A stretch of DNA of 25,686 nt from a virus, in the IMG/VR virus record IMGVR_UViG_3300017772_000104, positions 1 to 25,686 of that record. One strand, written 5' to 3'. The notes under the pieces are model-generated. The model had not been told where the DNA came from. It did not search any database and saw only the letters and a list, made by a program, of their open reading frames with translations. Position 1 is the first letter of the stretch. Each line of letters begins with the position of its first letter. Positions 6,682 to 16,677 of this stretch are shown piece after piece. The translations under genes were made by a program, and so were the position numbers.

Positions 6682-9600
6682 ATTATTTGAAAAGGAAGAT
6701 ATCTTTGAAGGAATTCGAAGGAGTGCCGAAAAGACAATGGTCACCTTGGAAAAGGTTGACAAAGAGTTCAAAGACCTTGGTGAAACTTTAAAAAAGAGTT
6801 TAGGAAAAGCATCTTTTGGCGGATCAAAAGAGTTAAAAGAATTTCTTGCGATGGTTGAAAAGGCGAACAACCTACAAACTCAAGCCGTAAAAATCGAAAA
6901 AGAAAAAGCCATTGCCGAACAACAAGCGGAACGATTAAAGCGTGAAAAGTTAAAAACACAAACGGCAGAAAATAGAGAACAAGAACGTCAGAACAAACAA
7001 AAACAACGTGCCTTAAAACTTGCCAAAGACGAACAAAACGCATACAAGAAACTTGTAAAGTCTACAAGGGATTTAAAAAACGAATCAAAAAGATTAGGTG
7101 CGGAATTGATTGCCTTGGAACAATCAGGAAAAAAGAACACCGCACAATATAGAAAACTTGAATCACAATACAAGCGTGTTACAAAGTCGGCACAAGCCGG
7201 TGATGTGCAACTGAAAAAACTTGATAAAACCGTTGGTGATAACTTTAGAAATGTCGGTAATTACACCGGTGCATTAAACACCCTGAAGAACGGATTGATG
7301 CAATTAGGGGTTGCCTTTGGTACGGCACAAATTGTTCGAAACGTTGCCGGTATCATTGTTGACTTTGACCAAGCACAAGCGGATTTAAGTGCCATTTCAG
7401 GAAAGACAACGGAAGAGTTAGCCGGTTTAACACAACAAGCAAAAGACCTTGGTGCAACTACTCAATTTAGTGCGACACAAATCACAGAAATGCAAATTGA
7501 GTTGGCGAAATTAGGTTTCACAACTGAACAAATTACCGCATCAACTGAAGCCGTGTCCAACTTTGCATCCGCTACCGGCTCAGATATGGCGGAAGCGTCA
7601 AAACTTGCCGGTGCAACATTGCGTGGATTTGGATTGGAAGCCGATGAAATGGAACGTGTGGTTTCCGTTCTTGGTGTGGCAACAACAAAAAGTGCATTAA
7701 GTTTTGAATCTCTTAATACATCAATGTCAACAATTAGTCCGGTCGCAAATGCTTTTGGATTTAGTGTTGAAGATACAACGGCATTACTTGGACAATTAGC
7801 AAATGCCGGTTTTGATGCATCATCAAGTGCAACCGCAACAAGAAACATTCTTTTGAATCTTGCCGATGCAAATGGTGATTTGGCTCAGGAGTTAGGCAGA
7901 CCAATAAAAAGTGCGGATGACCTTGCGGAAGGATTAAAAGAATTACAAGCAAAAGGAATTGACCTTGCAACGGCATTAGAATTGACCGACAAACGTTCGG
8001 TTGCGGCTTTTGAAACGTTCCTAAAAGGTTCAGATACATTGATTGAGTTCCGTGATTCAATTACAGATGTCAACGATGAATTGTCCGCAATGGCGGAAAA
8101 ACGTCTTGATTCGGTCAAGGGACAATTGACACTTTTATCAAGTGCGTGGGAAGGTTTCATTCTTGGTGTTGGTGATTCGGCAAACGCATCAAACATTTTC
8201 AAAGATACAATAGGTTTTGTTGCGAGAAACCTAAATACAATAATGACCGTATTGGGTAAAGTAATTAAAGGTTTTGTTCTTTACAAGTCAACAATGATTG
8301 CATTAAAAGGTGTCAACTTTTTAGTAAATGGCGGTTTCAAAACGATGTTAATTAACATAGGTAAATTAATACCGGGAACAAGGGCATACAGACTTGAACA
8401 AATTCAACTTGCAAGGGCATCAACACAAGCCGGAAAACAAATTTCGTTTATGGGTAAAATGATGACCGCTATACCTTGGCTCGTCATAATTGGGTTGGTT
8501 GTTGATTTGGCAATGTCGTTGTGGGATGTTTCAAGTGCAAGTGAAGAAGCAACAAGGCAACAAGAAAGATTGAATGCGGTAACACAACAAGGAAAGGAAC
8601 AAGGTGCAAAACTTGGTGCAAAGTTTAATGATACATTAAAGGAAGAAATTCGTTTATTAAATAATAAAATAAGAATTGAAAAAGCCAATGCAAAAACTCA
8701 AGAAGAGATTAAAGACCTTGAAGATAAAAGATTGTATAATACTGAGTTTTTAATAAGAGGTCAAATTGACAAACTTAAATTGGAAAAACAAGCCAATGAG
8801 CAAATAATACAAAGCAACAAAAACAAATTTAATTCTCAATTTATTGATGCACAATTAATTGCTCAAAATGAAGAATATGACAAAGCATTAAAAAATTTAA
8901 ACGATGCCTTGGATGAAAATATAATACAAAGAAAGGAATTGAATGCGGTTGAGAAAAAAGAAGTTAAAACAAATAAAGACAAGCCTAAAAAACAAAAGGA
9001 ATTTAACACACAATTAAAGCAAACAAATGAATATTTGTCAAAACAAAAAGAGTTGTTGCAACAATTGACAGAAATCGAACAAGATAGAGCATTGGCACGA
9101 AAGACAAAGGGCATTGATTCGGAGTTTGAAAGACAAATGAAATCATTGCAAGAAACCGGATCATTCGATGCATCACAATTGAACCAATTGATTCAGGAAC
9201 GTGCAGATATGGAAAGTGAATTTATTGACCAAAGAACGATTTATGAATTGGATGCATTAGAAGAAAAATATCGTTTGATAAAGGAAAAGGAATTGCAACA
9301 ATTGGAAGATGACCGTACAAAGAAACTTGCACAAACTGACATCACACAAGAAGCAATTGTCAAAATCGAAGCGGATTATAAAATCAAGAAAAAAGAATTG
9401 GAAGCCAATGAAGAAGCACGACAAAAAGACCGTGCAACTGAAGAGGTGATAATTGTTGAACGTGGCGAAAATGAAAAGTTGGAAGTGTATAAAAGCACCA
9501 ATGAACAAATATTAGATTTGGAAACACAATTAAGTGAAAAACTTAAAGAGTTAGGAAATCAACGACAACAAGAAACAAGGGAATTTGTCAAAGCAACTGC

Positions 9601-10303
9601 GGATTATTTTATCAAAAAGTCAAACGAAAAGATTGCACAAATAGAAAAAGAAATTCAAGCATCACAAAAGCAATATGACACCTTGAAAAAGTTAGCGGAA
9701 GAGGGTAACATTGATGCAAAAGAATCACTTGCCGAACAACAAAGAATCATTGCCGAAGCAAATAGAAAAAAGGAACAAGAACAAAAACGACAACAACGAA
9801 TTAAACTTGCCGAAAGTGTATATTCTACTTACTCACAAAAGGTTGAATCCAACTCTAAAAATCCATTAGCGGAAACGATTCGAGACACAACACTACTAAA
9901 TCAATTCATTTCATCACTACCGACATTTGAAGATGGTACAGATGACACCGGAAAAAATGGTCGTGGAATAGATGGAAAGGGCGGTTTCTTGTCCGTATTG
10001 CATCCAAACGAACGTGTTGTGCCTAAATCATTGAATGCACAAATTGGAGGGCTTACAAACGAGGAATTGAGCCGAATCGCAAACGAATACAATAATGGTA
10101 AAATTGTGCGGTCAGATTCACAACTTGGTTCGGCATTAGAGTTGTCACTTTTGGTTGGTAAATTAGACAACTTGACCAAAGTGATTCAGGACAAGCCGGA
10201 AACAAACATTGAATTGGGTGAAATCACACAAGGTGCAATGGAGATTGTAAAGTCAACCAAGGAAGGGAACACATATACATATAATAGATACAAAGTAAAA
10301 TGA
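6656..10303 (+). CDS. Tail tape measure protein, TP901 type
   Basis: This 1215-aa protein sets tail length and is ejected during DNA entry. Residues about 60-190 are a long charged coiled coil. Residues about 215-500 form the TP901-type core: DFDQAQADLSAISGKTTEELAG, LGATTQFSATQI, ASATGSDMAEASKLAGATLRGFG and GQLANAGFDASSSATATR are all visible. Hydrophobic stretches follow at about 521-565 and 606-625 (IPWLVIIGLVVDLAMSLW). A second long coiled coil covers about 660-1090. The C-terminal segment (FEDGTDD...GGFLSVLHPNERVVPKSLN) is a motif common at the end of these proteins. By length alone, a long flexible tail is expected. The stop overlaps the next start as ATGA. Confidence 0.96.
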   Translation: MAKQIRANELFEKEDIFEGIRRSAEKTMVTLEKVDKEFKDLGETLKKSLGKASFGGSKELKEFLAMVEKANNLQTQAVKIEKEKAIAEQQAERLKREKLKTQTAENREQERQNKQKQRALKLAKDEQNAYKKLVKSTRDLKNESKRLGAELIALEQSGKKNTAQYRKLESQYKRVTKSAQAGDVQLKKLDKTVGDNFRNVGNYTGALNTLKNGLMQLGVAFGTAQIVRNVAGIIVDFDQAQADLSAISGKTTEELAGLTQQAKDLGATTQFSATQITEMQIELAKLGFTTEQITASTEAVSNFASATGSDMAEASKLAGATLRGFGLEADEMERVVSVLGVATTKSALSFESLNTSMSTISPVANAFGFSVEDTTALLGQLANAGFDASSSATATRNILLNLADANGDLAQELGRPIKSADDLAEGLKELQAKGIDLATALELTDKRSVAAFETFLKGSDTLIEFRDSITDVNDELSAMAEKRLDSVKGQLTLLSSAWEGFILGVGDSANASNIFKDTIGFVARNLNTIMTVLGKVIKGFVLYKSTMIALKGVNFLVNGGFKTMLINIGKLIPGTRAYRLEQIQLARASTQAGKQISFMGKMMTAIPWLVIIGLVVDLAMSLWDVSSASEEATRQQERLNAVTQQGKEQGAKLGAKFNDTLKEEIRLLNNKIRIEKANAKTQEEIKDLEDKRLYNTEFLIRGQIDKLKLEKQANEQIIQSNKNKFNSQFIDAQLIAQNEEYDKALKNLNDALDENIIQRKELNAVEKKEVKTNKDKPKKQKEFNTQLKQTNEYLSKQKELLQQLTEIEQDRALARKTKGIDSEFERQMKSLQETGSFDASQLNQLIQERADMESEFIDQRTIYELDALEEKYRLIKEKELQQLEDDRTKKLAQTDITQEAIVKIEADYKIKKKELEANEEARQKDRATEEVIIVERGENEKLEVYKSTNEQILDLETQLSEKLKELGNQRQQETREFVKATADYFIKKSNEKIAQIEKEIQASQKQYDTLKKLAEEGNIDAKESLAEQQRIIAEANRKKEQEQKRQQRIKLAESVYSTYSQKVESNSKNPLAETIRDTTLLNQFISSLPTFEDGTDDTGKNGRGIDGKGGFLSVLHPNERVVPKSLNAQIGGLTNEELSRIANEYNNGKIVRSDSQLGSALELSLLVGKLDNLTKVIQDKPETNIELGEITQGAMEIVKSTKEGNTYTYNRYKVK

Positions 10304-12072
10304 GGCATTTTCTAAACGGTATTGAAGTCGCACCAAGAAATATTGATGATATTGGCGTTGTTTCAGATTTTTCAGGCAATCCGGATATCTTATCATTAAA
10401 CACCGAATCGGTAATTTTACCAAGGGAAGCAAATGATTTGATCCGTGAGCATATCAACAACGTGGGATTGTTTGAGGGAATTCCGTATTCGGTTGTCACA
10501 AGCGGTCAAACGTTGGAATACTTTGTGGATTTGACAGATGGATTAAAGGTTCGTGAACACGAGGTTGAAGTTAATTTGAAAAAGCGTGGTGATCTTGACA
10601 TCTTTCGTGAACGTGCAAACGGAACATCGTTTGATTTGATGTTGAAAAACGGTGTAATATTCGAAACAAAAAACGTTCCTTATTTTGTTATCAAGGACAA
10701 CCAAGGTGAATTGATTTTAAACCTTGCAATCACCACTTACATAATGACCAAAGAAATCATTCAAGCCGGTTATGAATTGCAAGAAGCCGGTCAAAATTTG
10801 ATTAGTGCATCAACACCAATTATTGGTTTGGGTGTCGGTGTTCCTCCGGTGGTAGTTACGTCATACGATGTAGGTGCAATTGTAAGTGCATCAATAATTT
10901 TTATTTTTAAAGTTGCATATTACGTTCTTTTAACACTTGCATTGATTAAATTGGCAAGTGAATTGATTAATGTATTATTTCCGGCAAAGAAATATTTAAA
11001 GGCAACTTATTTTGTTGAGATTATGCGAAAGAGTTGTGCCTACTTTGGTTATGACTTTCAATCAACATTATTGAGTGATTCACCTTACTTTGCTTTGATG
11101 CCGGTTCCGTTGACTCCTGAACGTGAATCAATATTTGATGCACAATTGTTTGGTTCGTTTACAACACAAAATTTTAGCACCGGTTTACCAAGTGCATCGG
11201 ACACGGTTGCAACATTTGGTCAATTTATTGATTCACTTGAAACAATGTTTAACGCACGATTGATTGTTCGTGATGGTGTGGTTCGTATTGAAAGGCGTGA
11301 TTGGTTAGAAAATCAAGCAATAAATATGATTGAACCGGCTTTGAATTTGCAGTCTGACCGTGATATTGAATTTCAATACAATGCACTTGATATTTGGAAA
11401 CGTTACTACATTCATTATGCACTTGATTATTCCGACATTCATACATTGGATCATATTACATATGACAAACACGATGCGGAATTCTCAACTGAACCGGATT
11501 TTCCGGTTGTCAATGAAGATTTAGTGACCATAAAAGGTTTAAACGATGTTTCGATTCCTTATTCATTAGGTGCAAGAAAAAACGGTTTAAATTTTATTGA
11601 ACAATTTGCAAAAGGAGTGTTTACCCTCATCGACACGGTGGCAAATGTGTTCGGTGGCAATTCAAACTTTGCATCACAAATTGATTCACGAAAAAATGCC
11701 TTGCAAATTAGTCAAACTTATTTTTCGACAACAAAAGTTCTTTATGGACAAACCGGTCAAGTCATTGCCAATGAGTTGGTTCAGGAAGAAAATTATTTCG
11801 ACAATGTAAGTGCAAAGGCGTTGTGGGATAAGTACCATTATATTAATGAAATCCAAGAAAATGATTGGAAAATTTACGAAAATAGTAGAATTCGCTTATC
11901 TCACGAACAATTCGTAACTTTGTTAGGCAATAATTTTGCAGAAATCAACGGAATTATGAGTGAAATCTTGCGAATTGAGTGGATTGACGAAAAAAGTTTC
12001 GCACAAATAACGTACAGAACACGAAATGATTGGGCAAACAACAAGGTGATTACACAAACAATTGATGAATAA
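10300..12072 (+). CDS. Distal tail/tail-tip structural protein with internal hydrophobic segment, 590 aa
   Basis: This gene lies directly after the tape measure gene (ATGA overlap), the usual place of distal tail and tail-hub proteins. The N-terminal 130 residues are beta-rich with a DxxGVVSDFSGNPDILSLNTESV start. Residues about 186-227 are strongly hydrophobic (GAIVSASIIFIFKVAYYVLL and following), which is unusual for a virion surface protein and could enter the host envelope. The rest is mixed, with VVRIERRDWLENQ in the middle and beta segments toward the end. No hydrolase motif was seen. The distal-tail role is inferred from position and size; the exact family is not recognised. Confidence 0.7.
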   Translation: MRHFLNGIEVAPRNIDDIGVVSDFSGNPDILSLNTESVILPREANDLIREHINNVGLFEGIPYSVVTSGQTLEYFVDLTDGLKVREHEVEVNLKKRGDLDIFRERANGTSFDLMLKNGVIFETKNVPYFVIKDNQGELILNLAITTYIMTKEIIQAGYELQEAGQNLISASTPIIGLGVGVPPVVVTSYDVGAIVSASIIFIFKVAYYVLLTLALIKLASELINVLFPAKKYLKATYFVEIMRKSCAYFGYDFQSTLLSDSPYFALMPVPLTPERESIFDAQLFGSFTTQNFSTGLPSASDTVATFGQFIDSLETMFNARLIVRDGVVRIERRDWLENQAINMIEPALNLQSDRDIEFQYNALDIWKRYYIHYALDYSDIHTLDHITYDKHDAEFSTEPDFPVVNEDLVTIKGLNDVSIPYSLGARKNGLNFIEQFAKGVFTLIDTVANVFGGNSNFASQIDSRKNALQISQTYFSTTKVLYGQTGQVIANELVQEENYFDNVSAKALWDKYHYINEIQENDWKIYENSRIRLSHEQFVTLLGNNFAEINGIMSEILRIEWIDEKSFAQITYRTRNDWANNKVITQTIDE

Positions 12073-12290
12073 TGGATGAATTTGTTAAAATAAGCCAAGA
12101 TTTAAAGAAAAACTTGAAAAGTTTGCAAGAAATGAACAATCAAATGTTGAAAACTATTCAGGAACAAGAACCGGAAAAGGTGAATGAATTGCTAAATGAT
12201 AATAACGCATTAATCAAAGCATTAAACAACCAAGATGTCAATGCGGTGATGAATATACATAAGAAATATGCCGATAAGAATAACAAATAA
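12072..12290 (+). CDS. Small coiled-coil protein, 72 aa
   Basis: The start overlaps the preceding stop (TAATG), and the end overlaps the next gene by 23 nt, so it is fully embedded in the tail operon. The sequence is almost entirely helical and charged: leucines and methionines recur at heptad-like spacing in the KKNLKSLQEMNNQMLKTIQEQ region. It has no membrane segment. A small helical linker or assembly factor of the tail tip is possible; no family was recognised. Confidence 0.75.
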   Translation: MDEFVKISQDLKKNLKSLQEMNNQMLKTIQEQEPEKVNELLNDNNALIKALNNQDVNAVMNIHKKYADKNNK

Positions 12291-14511
12291 ATCGTTTAGG
12301 GATGTATTCAATAATTCTTTGACATATGTCAAAGGAAACGTTGGTGATCCGATACAATCATCGTTTACGATTGAAGAAAGTATTGCGGTAAATTCTGAAG
12401 ATAATAACACTTTGCAAAATAGTGTATTACAAAACATTATCACGTGGGTTGGCGGTAACTTTGAGGATGAAGGTTTTCGTGCCGGTCAAACAATTACAAT
12501 CACAACTTACACAATTTCAACCGGTGTATATTTAGCACAAACGACAACAACAATTGATTGGGTTATTGACAACCAAATGAAAGTTGCATCAACGTTGTCA
12601 AGTTGGTACACATTTCCTGATGAAGCGGTTTCAATATTTACATCATCGGCAAGGGAAGGTTTGAAACTTGACGTTAACAATGTGGCAAATGGCACACAAG
12701 GTTCGCAATATAGTTTGATTGATGGCGAATCATCAACATTTACTTTTGACCTGACCGGTACTTTTCCGGTGCAAGGTGTTCCGGTTGGAAATCAATCCGG
12801 TATGTTTAGCGTATCAACATCAATTGATTTGGCATCATCTTCCGGTGGTGTTCGTACCTATACATTATCGACAAGTTGGATTCAAAGCGGTTTATATAAT
12901 TCCGCAAATTATGACTTTGATAATTGCCTTAAATTATATTTAAGAATGTCGTGGGAAACCGTAATTGGTGAACCATATGACAATCGTATTGAAATATTTA
13001 ATGATGATGCAAACACCGGATGGTTTAATGAAGGTCATAATACTGATGTGATTGATGCAACCATTGTTCAAGGTATAAGTGATGTTTCTTATTGTGATGA
13101 AACCATTGCAACATTTGTGATTGATTCAAGTGCAACCGATTTTGCATTTGGTGGTTCTTATGTTTCAGGTCTTGATAACTATTACAAAAACAAACCGGAA
13201 TCCGCATCAAAATATGCGATGACATTGGGTTCGGTTTTAATGAATGTCGGTCAAAGTTATGTATCACAAGCAAATGAAGATGGTGCGAAATGGTTCTTTG
13301 AAACGTTGTCAGTAATTACCAACGGAACACAACACACTTTCAACGTAAAAATTACACCGAATCCGGCATTTGAAACATTTATTGGTGGTCGTTCTGAAGG
13401 TGACCGCACATTTTATTTGTGGTGTAAGGTTGGCAATGTCAACTTGTTGGTGTTTAACGGACAGATGTCGTGTCCTCCGGTGGGAATTTTACCGCTTACA
13501 ATGGTAAAATCGGAATACTTTGACCATAGTCAACAATTGACAGACACAACGGAATTAAAAACCGGTAACACCGGAAACGTTGAAGATGATTTTGCATTTT
13601 GCGGAAAGTTTAGATTACCGGCAAAGTTTGTGAACGATTACGTCAATGCAAGAATCGAAGCATACAATTTGACAACGGATCAAAAATTTACGTTGCAACA
13701 AACAAACTTTAATTTGTCAGGCATTCCGCTTGTAAACTTTCAACAAGTAATTGACCTTGAATCACCGGTTTTTCCATCGTTGCCAACGACATCGGTCAAA
13801 CGTAATGCAAGACTTGTGAATGATTCATCGGCATCATTAGGAATTAACTACGGTGTTCGAATTTATTTTCCTTTCATATATAGATGGGAATATTGGATTG
13901 CTCAACTCAATGCGAATGCGGATTTTTATCCAAACAATCAAACAAGGGATTGGGTTGATTACGGCACAACCGGTGATTGGCGTTTGCGTATGGTTGTCGA
14001 AGTTGCAAGGGCAGAAAATTTATATCAATACACGGATTTTGTGAATATTCTTGACTACAATTCCGATGCAAATATTCAACAACAAATTGAATTGTATATT
14101 GATTCAAGTTCAACTAATGTTCAGGTTGTGACCGAAGGTCAATTAATGCGAGTAGTGGCAACACACACACTTGTTGATGGTTCGGCTTGGACACAAGATT
14201 CGGTTTGGGGAATGATAACCGTTGAACCAAAAGAATCAAGTCCAAGATGGATATCGTCAACGGCAATTGATTATGATGGTAATACATCGAATCCATTAAC
14301 ACCTTTGAGTGGTTTAAGATGTGATTTAACGTTTCCAACAACAGACGTTGCAAGATTGGAATGTTTCTTTGATCCGGACAAAATAAATCTTTCTAATGGT
14401 GTAAAATTTACATCGAAAATAAAAGGTTGCACCGATGGTGAAATTGTAAAAATGACAACATCAGGAATGCAGAAATTGACAACAAGTAATGACCAAAAAA
14501 TAAAAAGTTAA
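12268..14511 (+). CDS. Large beta-rich tail-tip or fibre-type protein, 747 aa
   Basis: ATG 12268 begins MPIRITNKSFRDVFNNSLTY. The protein is Ser/Thr/Asn/Gly-rich and almost wholly predicted beta, with alternating hydrophobic residues and many aromatic positions, typical of tail-tip, baseplate-upper or receptor-contact proteins. Around residues 635-725 is a more conserved-looking block with QLMRVVATHTLVDGSAWTQD and WGMITVEPKESSPRWISST, followed by a Cys-bearing end. No catalytic motif is visible. It is the longest protein after the tape measure and lies in the middle of the tail-tip block. A receptor-related or scaffold role in the tail tip is inferred. Confidence 0.75.
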   Translation: MPIRITNKSFRDVFNNSLTYVKGNVGDPIQSSFTIEESIAVNSEDNNTLQNSVLQNIITWVGGNFEDEGFRAGQTITITTYTISTGVYLAQTTTTIDWVIDNQMKVASTLSSWYTFPDEAVSIFTSSAREGLKLDVNNVANGTQGSQYSLIDGESSTFTFDLTGTFPVQGVPVGNQSGMFSVSTSIDLASSSGGVRTYTLSTSWIQSGLYNSANYDFDNCLKLYLRMSWETVIGEPYDNRIEIFNDDANTGWFNEGHNTDVIDATIVQGISDVSYCDETIATFVIDSSATDFAFGGSYVSGLDNYYKNKPESASKYAMTLGSVLMNVGQSYVSQANEDGAKWFFETLSVITNGTQHTFNVKITPNPAFETFIGGRSEGDRTFYLWCKVGNVNLLVFNGQMSCPPVGILPLTMVKSEYFDHSQQLTDTTELKTGNTGNVEDDFAFCGKFRLPAKFVNDYVNARIEAYNLTTDQKFTLQQTNFNLSGIPLVNFQQVIDLESPVFPSLPTTSVKRNARLVNDSSASLGINYGVRIYFPFIYRWEYWIAQLNANADFYPNNQTRDWVDYGTTGDWRLRMVVEVARAENLYQYTDFVNILDYNSDANIQQQIELYIDSSSTNVQVVTEGQLMRVVATHTLVDGSAWTQDSVWGMITVEPKESSPRWISSTAIDYDGNTSNPLTPLSGLRCDLTFPTTDVARLECFFDPDKINLSNGVKFTSKIKGCTDGEIVKMTTSGMQKLTTSNDQKIKS

Positions 14512-14514
14512 AAG

Positions 14515-15165
14515 ATGGGACAACAACAAATTAACCAATACGCAATTGAACGAACAACATTCGGTGATGATGACTATTATGACATTGATTATTGGAACGG
14601 TTCAGTATATCAAACCGCAAAGATAAAAGGTTCGGTTCTAAAAGCCGGTGCAAGTGGCATTGGATTATTTTCACAAACCGCAGATGGTACATTAATACAA
14701 AACACCACAACCGAAACAAGTTTGCTTGGAAGCGGTCAAGGTTCTTTGCAAGTTACTTCAAACACTTTTGCGGTAGGTAGTTCATACATATTAAAAATGT
14801 GCGGAAACATTAGTTGTGTAAATAATTCAGATATTGTGTTGAACGTGAAAAGCGGTTCGGTAATTTTAGGAACAACCGGAACGATACAATTGCCACAGAT
14901 AAACGCACAAACGTTTGAATTGGAATTGAATTTCACGGTTCGACAAATTGGTGTTTCAGGCGTTGCCGATATTGTTATGAATGGAGAATTTACATACATA
15001 CAACATTCATCAACTGATTTACAAGGTCACACATTTATCAGTCAGAACAACACAACGTTTGACACAACCGCAGACAACACACTTGATGTAACGTGGGCGT
15101 GGCAAAGTGCAGATGCATCAAACCGCATCAATTCAGTAGTTACTAATTTAAGACGAACGTACTAA
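14515..15165 (+). CDS. Phage fibre-type jelly-roll protein, 216 aa
   Basis: The first about 45 residues look like an attachment segment (DDDYYDIDYWNGSVYQTAKIKGS). The rest matches a recurring phage/virus pattern: GLFSQTADGTLIQNTTTETSL, LGSGQGSLQVTSNTFAVGSS, CGNISCVNNSDIVLNVKSG and later NTLDVTWAWQSADASNRI. This pattern occurs at the C-terminus of many predicted tail-fibre or virion-surface proteins, probably as a trimeric jelly-roll. No enzyme motif is present. Its place behind the large tail-tip gene supports a fibre or receptor-contact role. The stop overlaps the next start (TAATG). Confidence 0.75.
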   Translation: MGQQQINQYAIERTTFGDDDYYDIDYWNGSVYQTAKIKGSVLKAGASGIGLFSQTADGTLIQNTTTETSLLGSGQGSLQVTSNTFAVGSSYILKMCGNISCVNNSDIVLNVKSGSVILGTTGTIQLPQINAQTFELELNFTVRQIGVSGVADIVMNGEFTYIQHSSTDLQGHTFISQNNTTFDTTADNTLDVTWAWQSADASNRINSVVTNLRRTY

Positions 15166-16352
15166 TGTGCCAATGTTTACAACTCACAATTGATGCCGGA
15201 ACAACCGGAGTTCAAACGACAATCGCAAGTGCCGGAGGTACATATAACGGTGTTAATTATTGGACATTTACATATGATACATATACAATTGTAATTTGGT
15301 CAACCGGTTCATTATGGATTGCATCACCGGTTCTTGGAGATGCATCAGGAACACAAACAAGATATGCACCAAGTCCGCTTGGTGATTGTCCTGAAACATC
15401 ACTTGGTTCACCGGTAAACAATTTTTGGATTAATGCCGGAACAATTACAGACTTAAAAACATTCACAACTTTAGGTGTTCCGTGTCCGGATGACACAAAT
15501 TGTGAGAATCAAGACAGAACATTCCGTGAATATGGAAGCATAAAACTACCGGAAGTCGTTCAGGAACAAGATAGGGGTTTAAAAGAATGTTGTTGTGTTT
15601 ATAAGGTTCTTGGTGACACCGCAAAAACAGATTGGAAAAACGACCTTTCAAGTGCTTGGATTAAACTTTCCGCAGTAAGTGACACGGCAACATTCAGATT
15701 GAAAAAGAATGGTGTACTCGCAACATATACACCGACAAGTGTACCTTTCCCAAATGAAGCAAATGCGTTTTATACAACTGTTGATTGGGGTGATGTTATA
15801 ACATCCGATGGTGTGGGTTGTTACACAATTGAAATTCAATATTCAATTAGCGGTATTACCGGCACAATTGTTTGGGGAACATATGACCTTGAAGCGTATT
15901 CAATAAGCAATGCATTAAACACGGCAAGAATCCGTGCGATATTTAACGGATATCAAGAAATTGAACAAATTAATTTTACCGGTGCAGATGTTCAAAGCAC
16001 ATTTAGGTTCTTTGGTTACATTGGTAACAGACAACCGAACACCGAAATTGATAATATCATATACAACAATAGAGAAATGAAGCGTGTGATTCGTGAGAAT
16101 CTAAACACATATCAGTTGATAACTGATCCGAGTGACGATTGTATCATTCGACCATTAGTTGACCTTTATTTGTTAAGTGAAAACCAATTATTTATTTCAG
16201 ATTATAACGCACATAATCCATCGTATTTCATTCAAGATTTGCCGGTGATAGTCGAAGAAAGTCCGGAATTAGAATATTATGATTTTAGTCGTAAAGTGAA
16301 ATTGACTTGCACGTTGTCGGATAAATTCAAAAACAAACGCACATACTATTAA
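15165..16352 (+). CDS. Tail-tip structural protein with Cys-rich segment, 395 aa
   Basis: ATG 15165 overlaps the preceding stop and gives MCQCLQLTIDAG. Residues 1-110 are beta-rich and aromatic (NYWTFTYDTYTIVIWSTGSLW). A Cys cluster appears near residue 143-146 (KECCCVYKVLGD), then an Ig-like segment (DTATFRLKKNGVLATYTPTSV, followed by VDWGDVITSDGVGCYTIEI), and a final region with RAIFNGYQEIEQINFTGADV. It is the last gene before the lysis block, where host-contact proteins often lie. No hydrolase motif was found. I infer a tail-tip or baseplate component; the family is not recognised. Confidence 0.7.
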   Translation: MCQCLQLTIDAGTTGVQTTIASAGGTYNGVNYWTFTYDTYTIVIWSTGSLWIASPVLGDASGTQTRYAPSPLGDCPETSLGSPVNNFWINAGTITDLKTFTTLGVPCPDDTNCENQDRTFREYGSIKLPEVVQEQDRGLKECCCVYKVLGDTAKTDWKNDLSSAWIKLSAVSDTATFRLKKNGVLATYTPTSVPFPNEANAFYTTVDWGDVITSDGVGCYTIEIQYSISGITGTIVWGTYDLEAYSISNALNTARIRAIFNGYQEIEQINFTGADVQSTFRFFGYIGNRQPNTEIDNIIYNNREMKRVIRENLNTYQLITDPSDDCIIRPLVDLYLLSENQLFISDYNAHNPSYFIQDLPVIVEESPELEYYDFSRKVKLTCTLSDKFKNKRTYY

Positions 16353-16353
16353 A

Positions 16354-16677
16354 ATGAAAGGGATGGAAAATTTTGGTGATATTATAGCAATGGGGATTGG
16401 AATGTTTGGTGCGTTCCTGAAGGGTTTAAAAAAGAAACTAAAAACGCCAACAATTATTCTTGCAATGACAATTGCCGGAGTCCTTACATATTCGGTGACC
16501 GGTGTGATAGAAATATTTTATCACGATGCACCGCCAAAAATAGTCATCCTAATTTCATTCATTGTTGGATGGTTAGCAAACGAATTAACAACGACACTTG
16601 ACCAAGCAATTGGTGATTTGTACGAAATATTTATAAATTGGCTAAAAGACAAAATGAACAAAGGGGGAAAAAAATGA
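16354..16677 (+). CDS. Putative holin, 107 aa
   Basis: The protein is small, with a short amphipathic N-terminal helix (about 8-24), a Lys-rich turn (25-30) and two likely membrane segments: PTIILAMTIAGVLTYSVTGV (32-51) and KIVILISFIVGWLANELTTT (62-81), followed by a charged end (KDKMNKGGKK). Size, topology and the position two genes before an amidase fit a holin, which makes membrane lesions that let the amidase reach the cell wall. The stop overlaps the next start as ATGA. No specific holin family was identified from sequence alone. Confidence 0.7.
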   Translation: MKGMENFGDIIAMGIGMFGAFLKGLKKKLKTPTIILAMTIAGVLTYSVTGVIEIFYHDAPPKIVILISFIVGWLANELTTTLDQAIGDLYEIFINWLKDKMNKGGKK

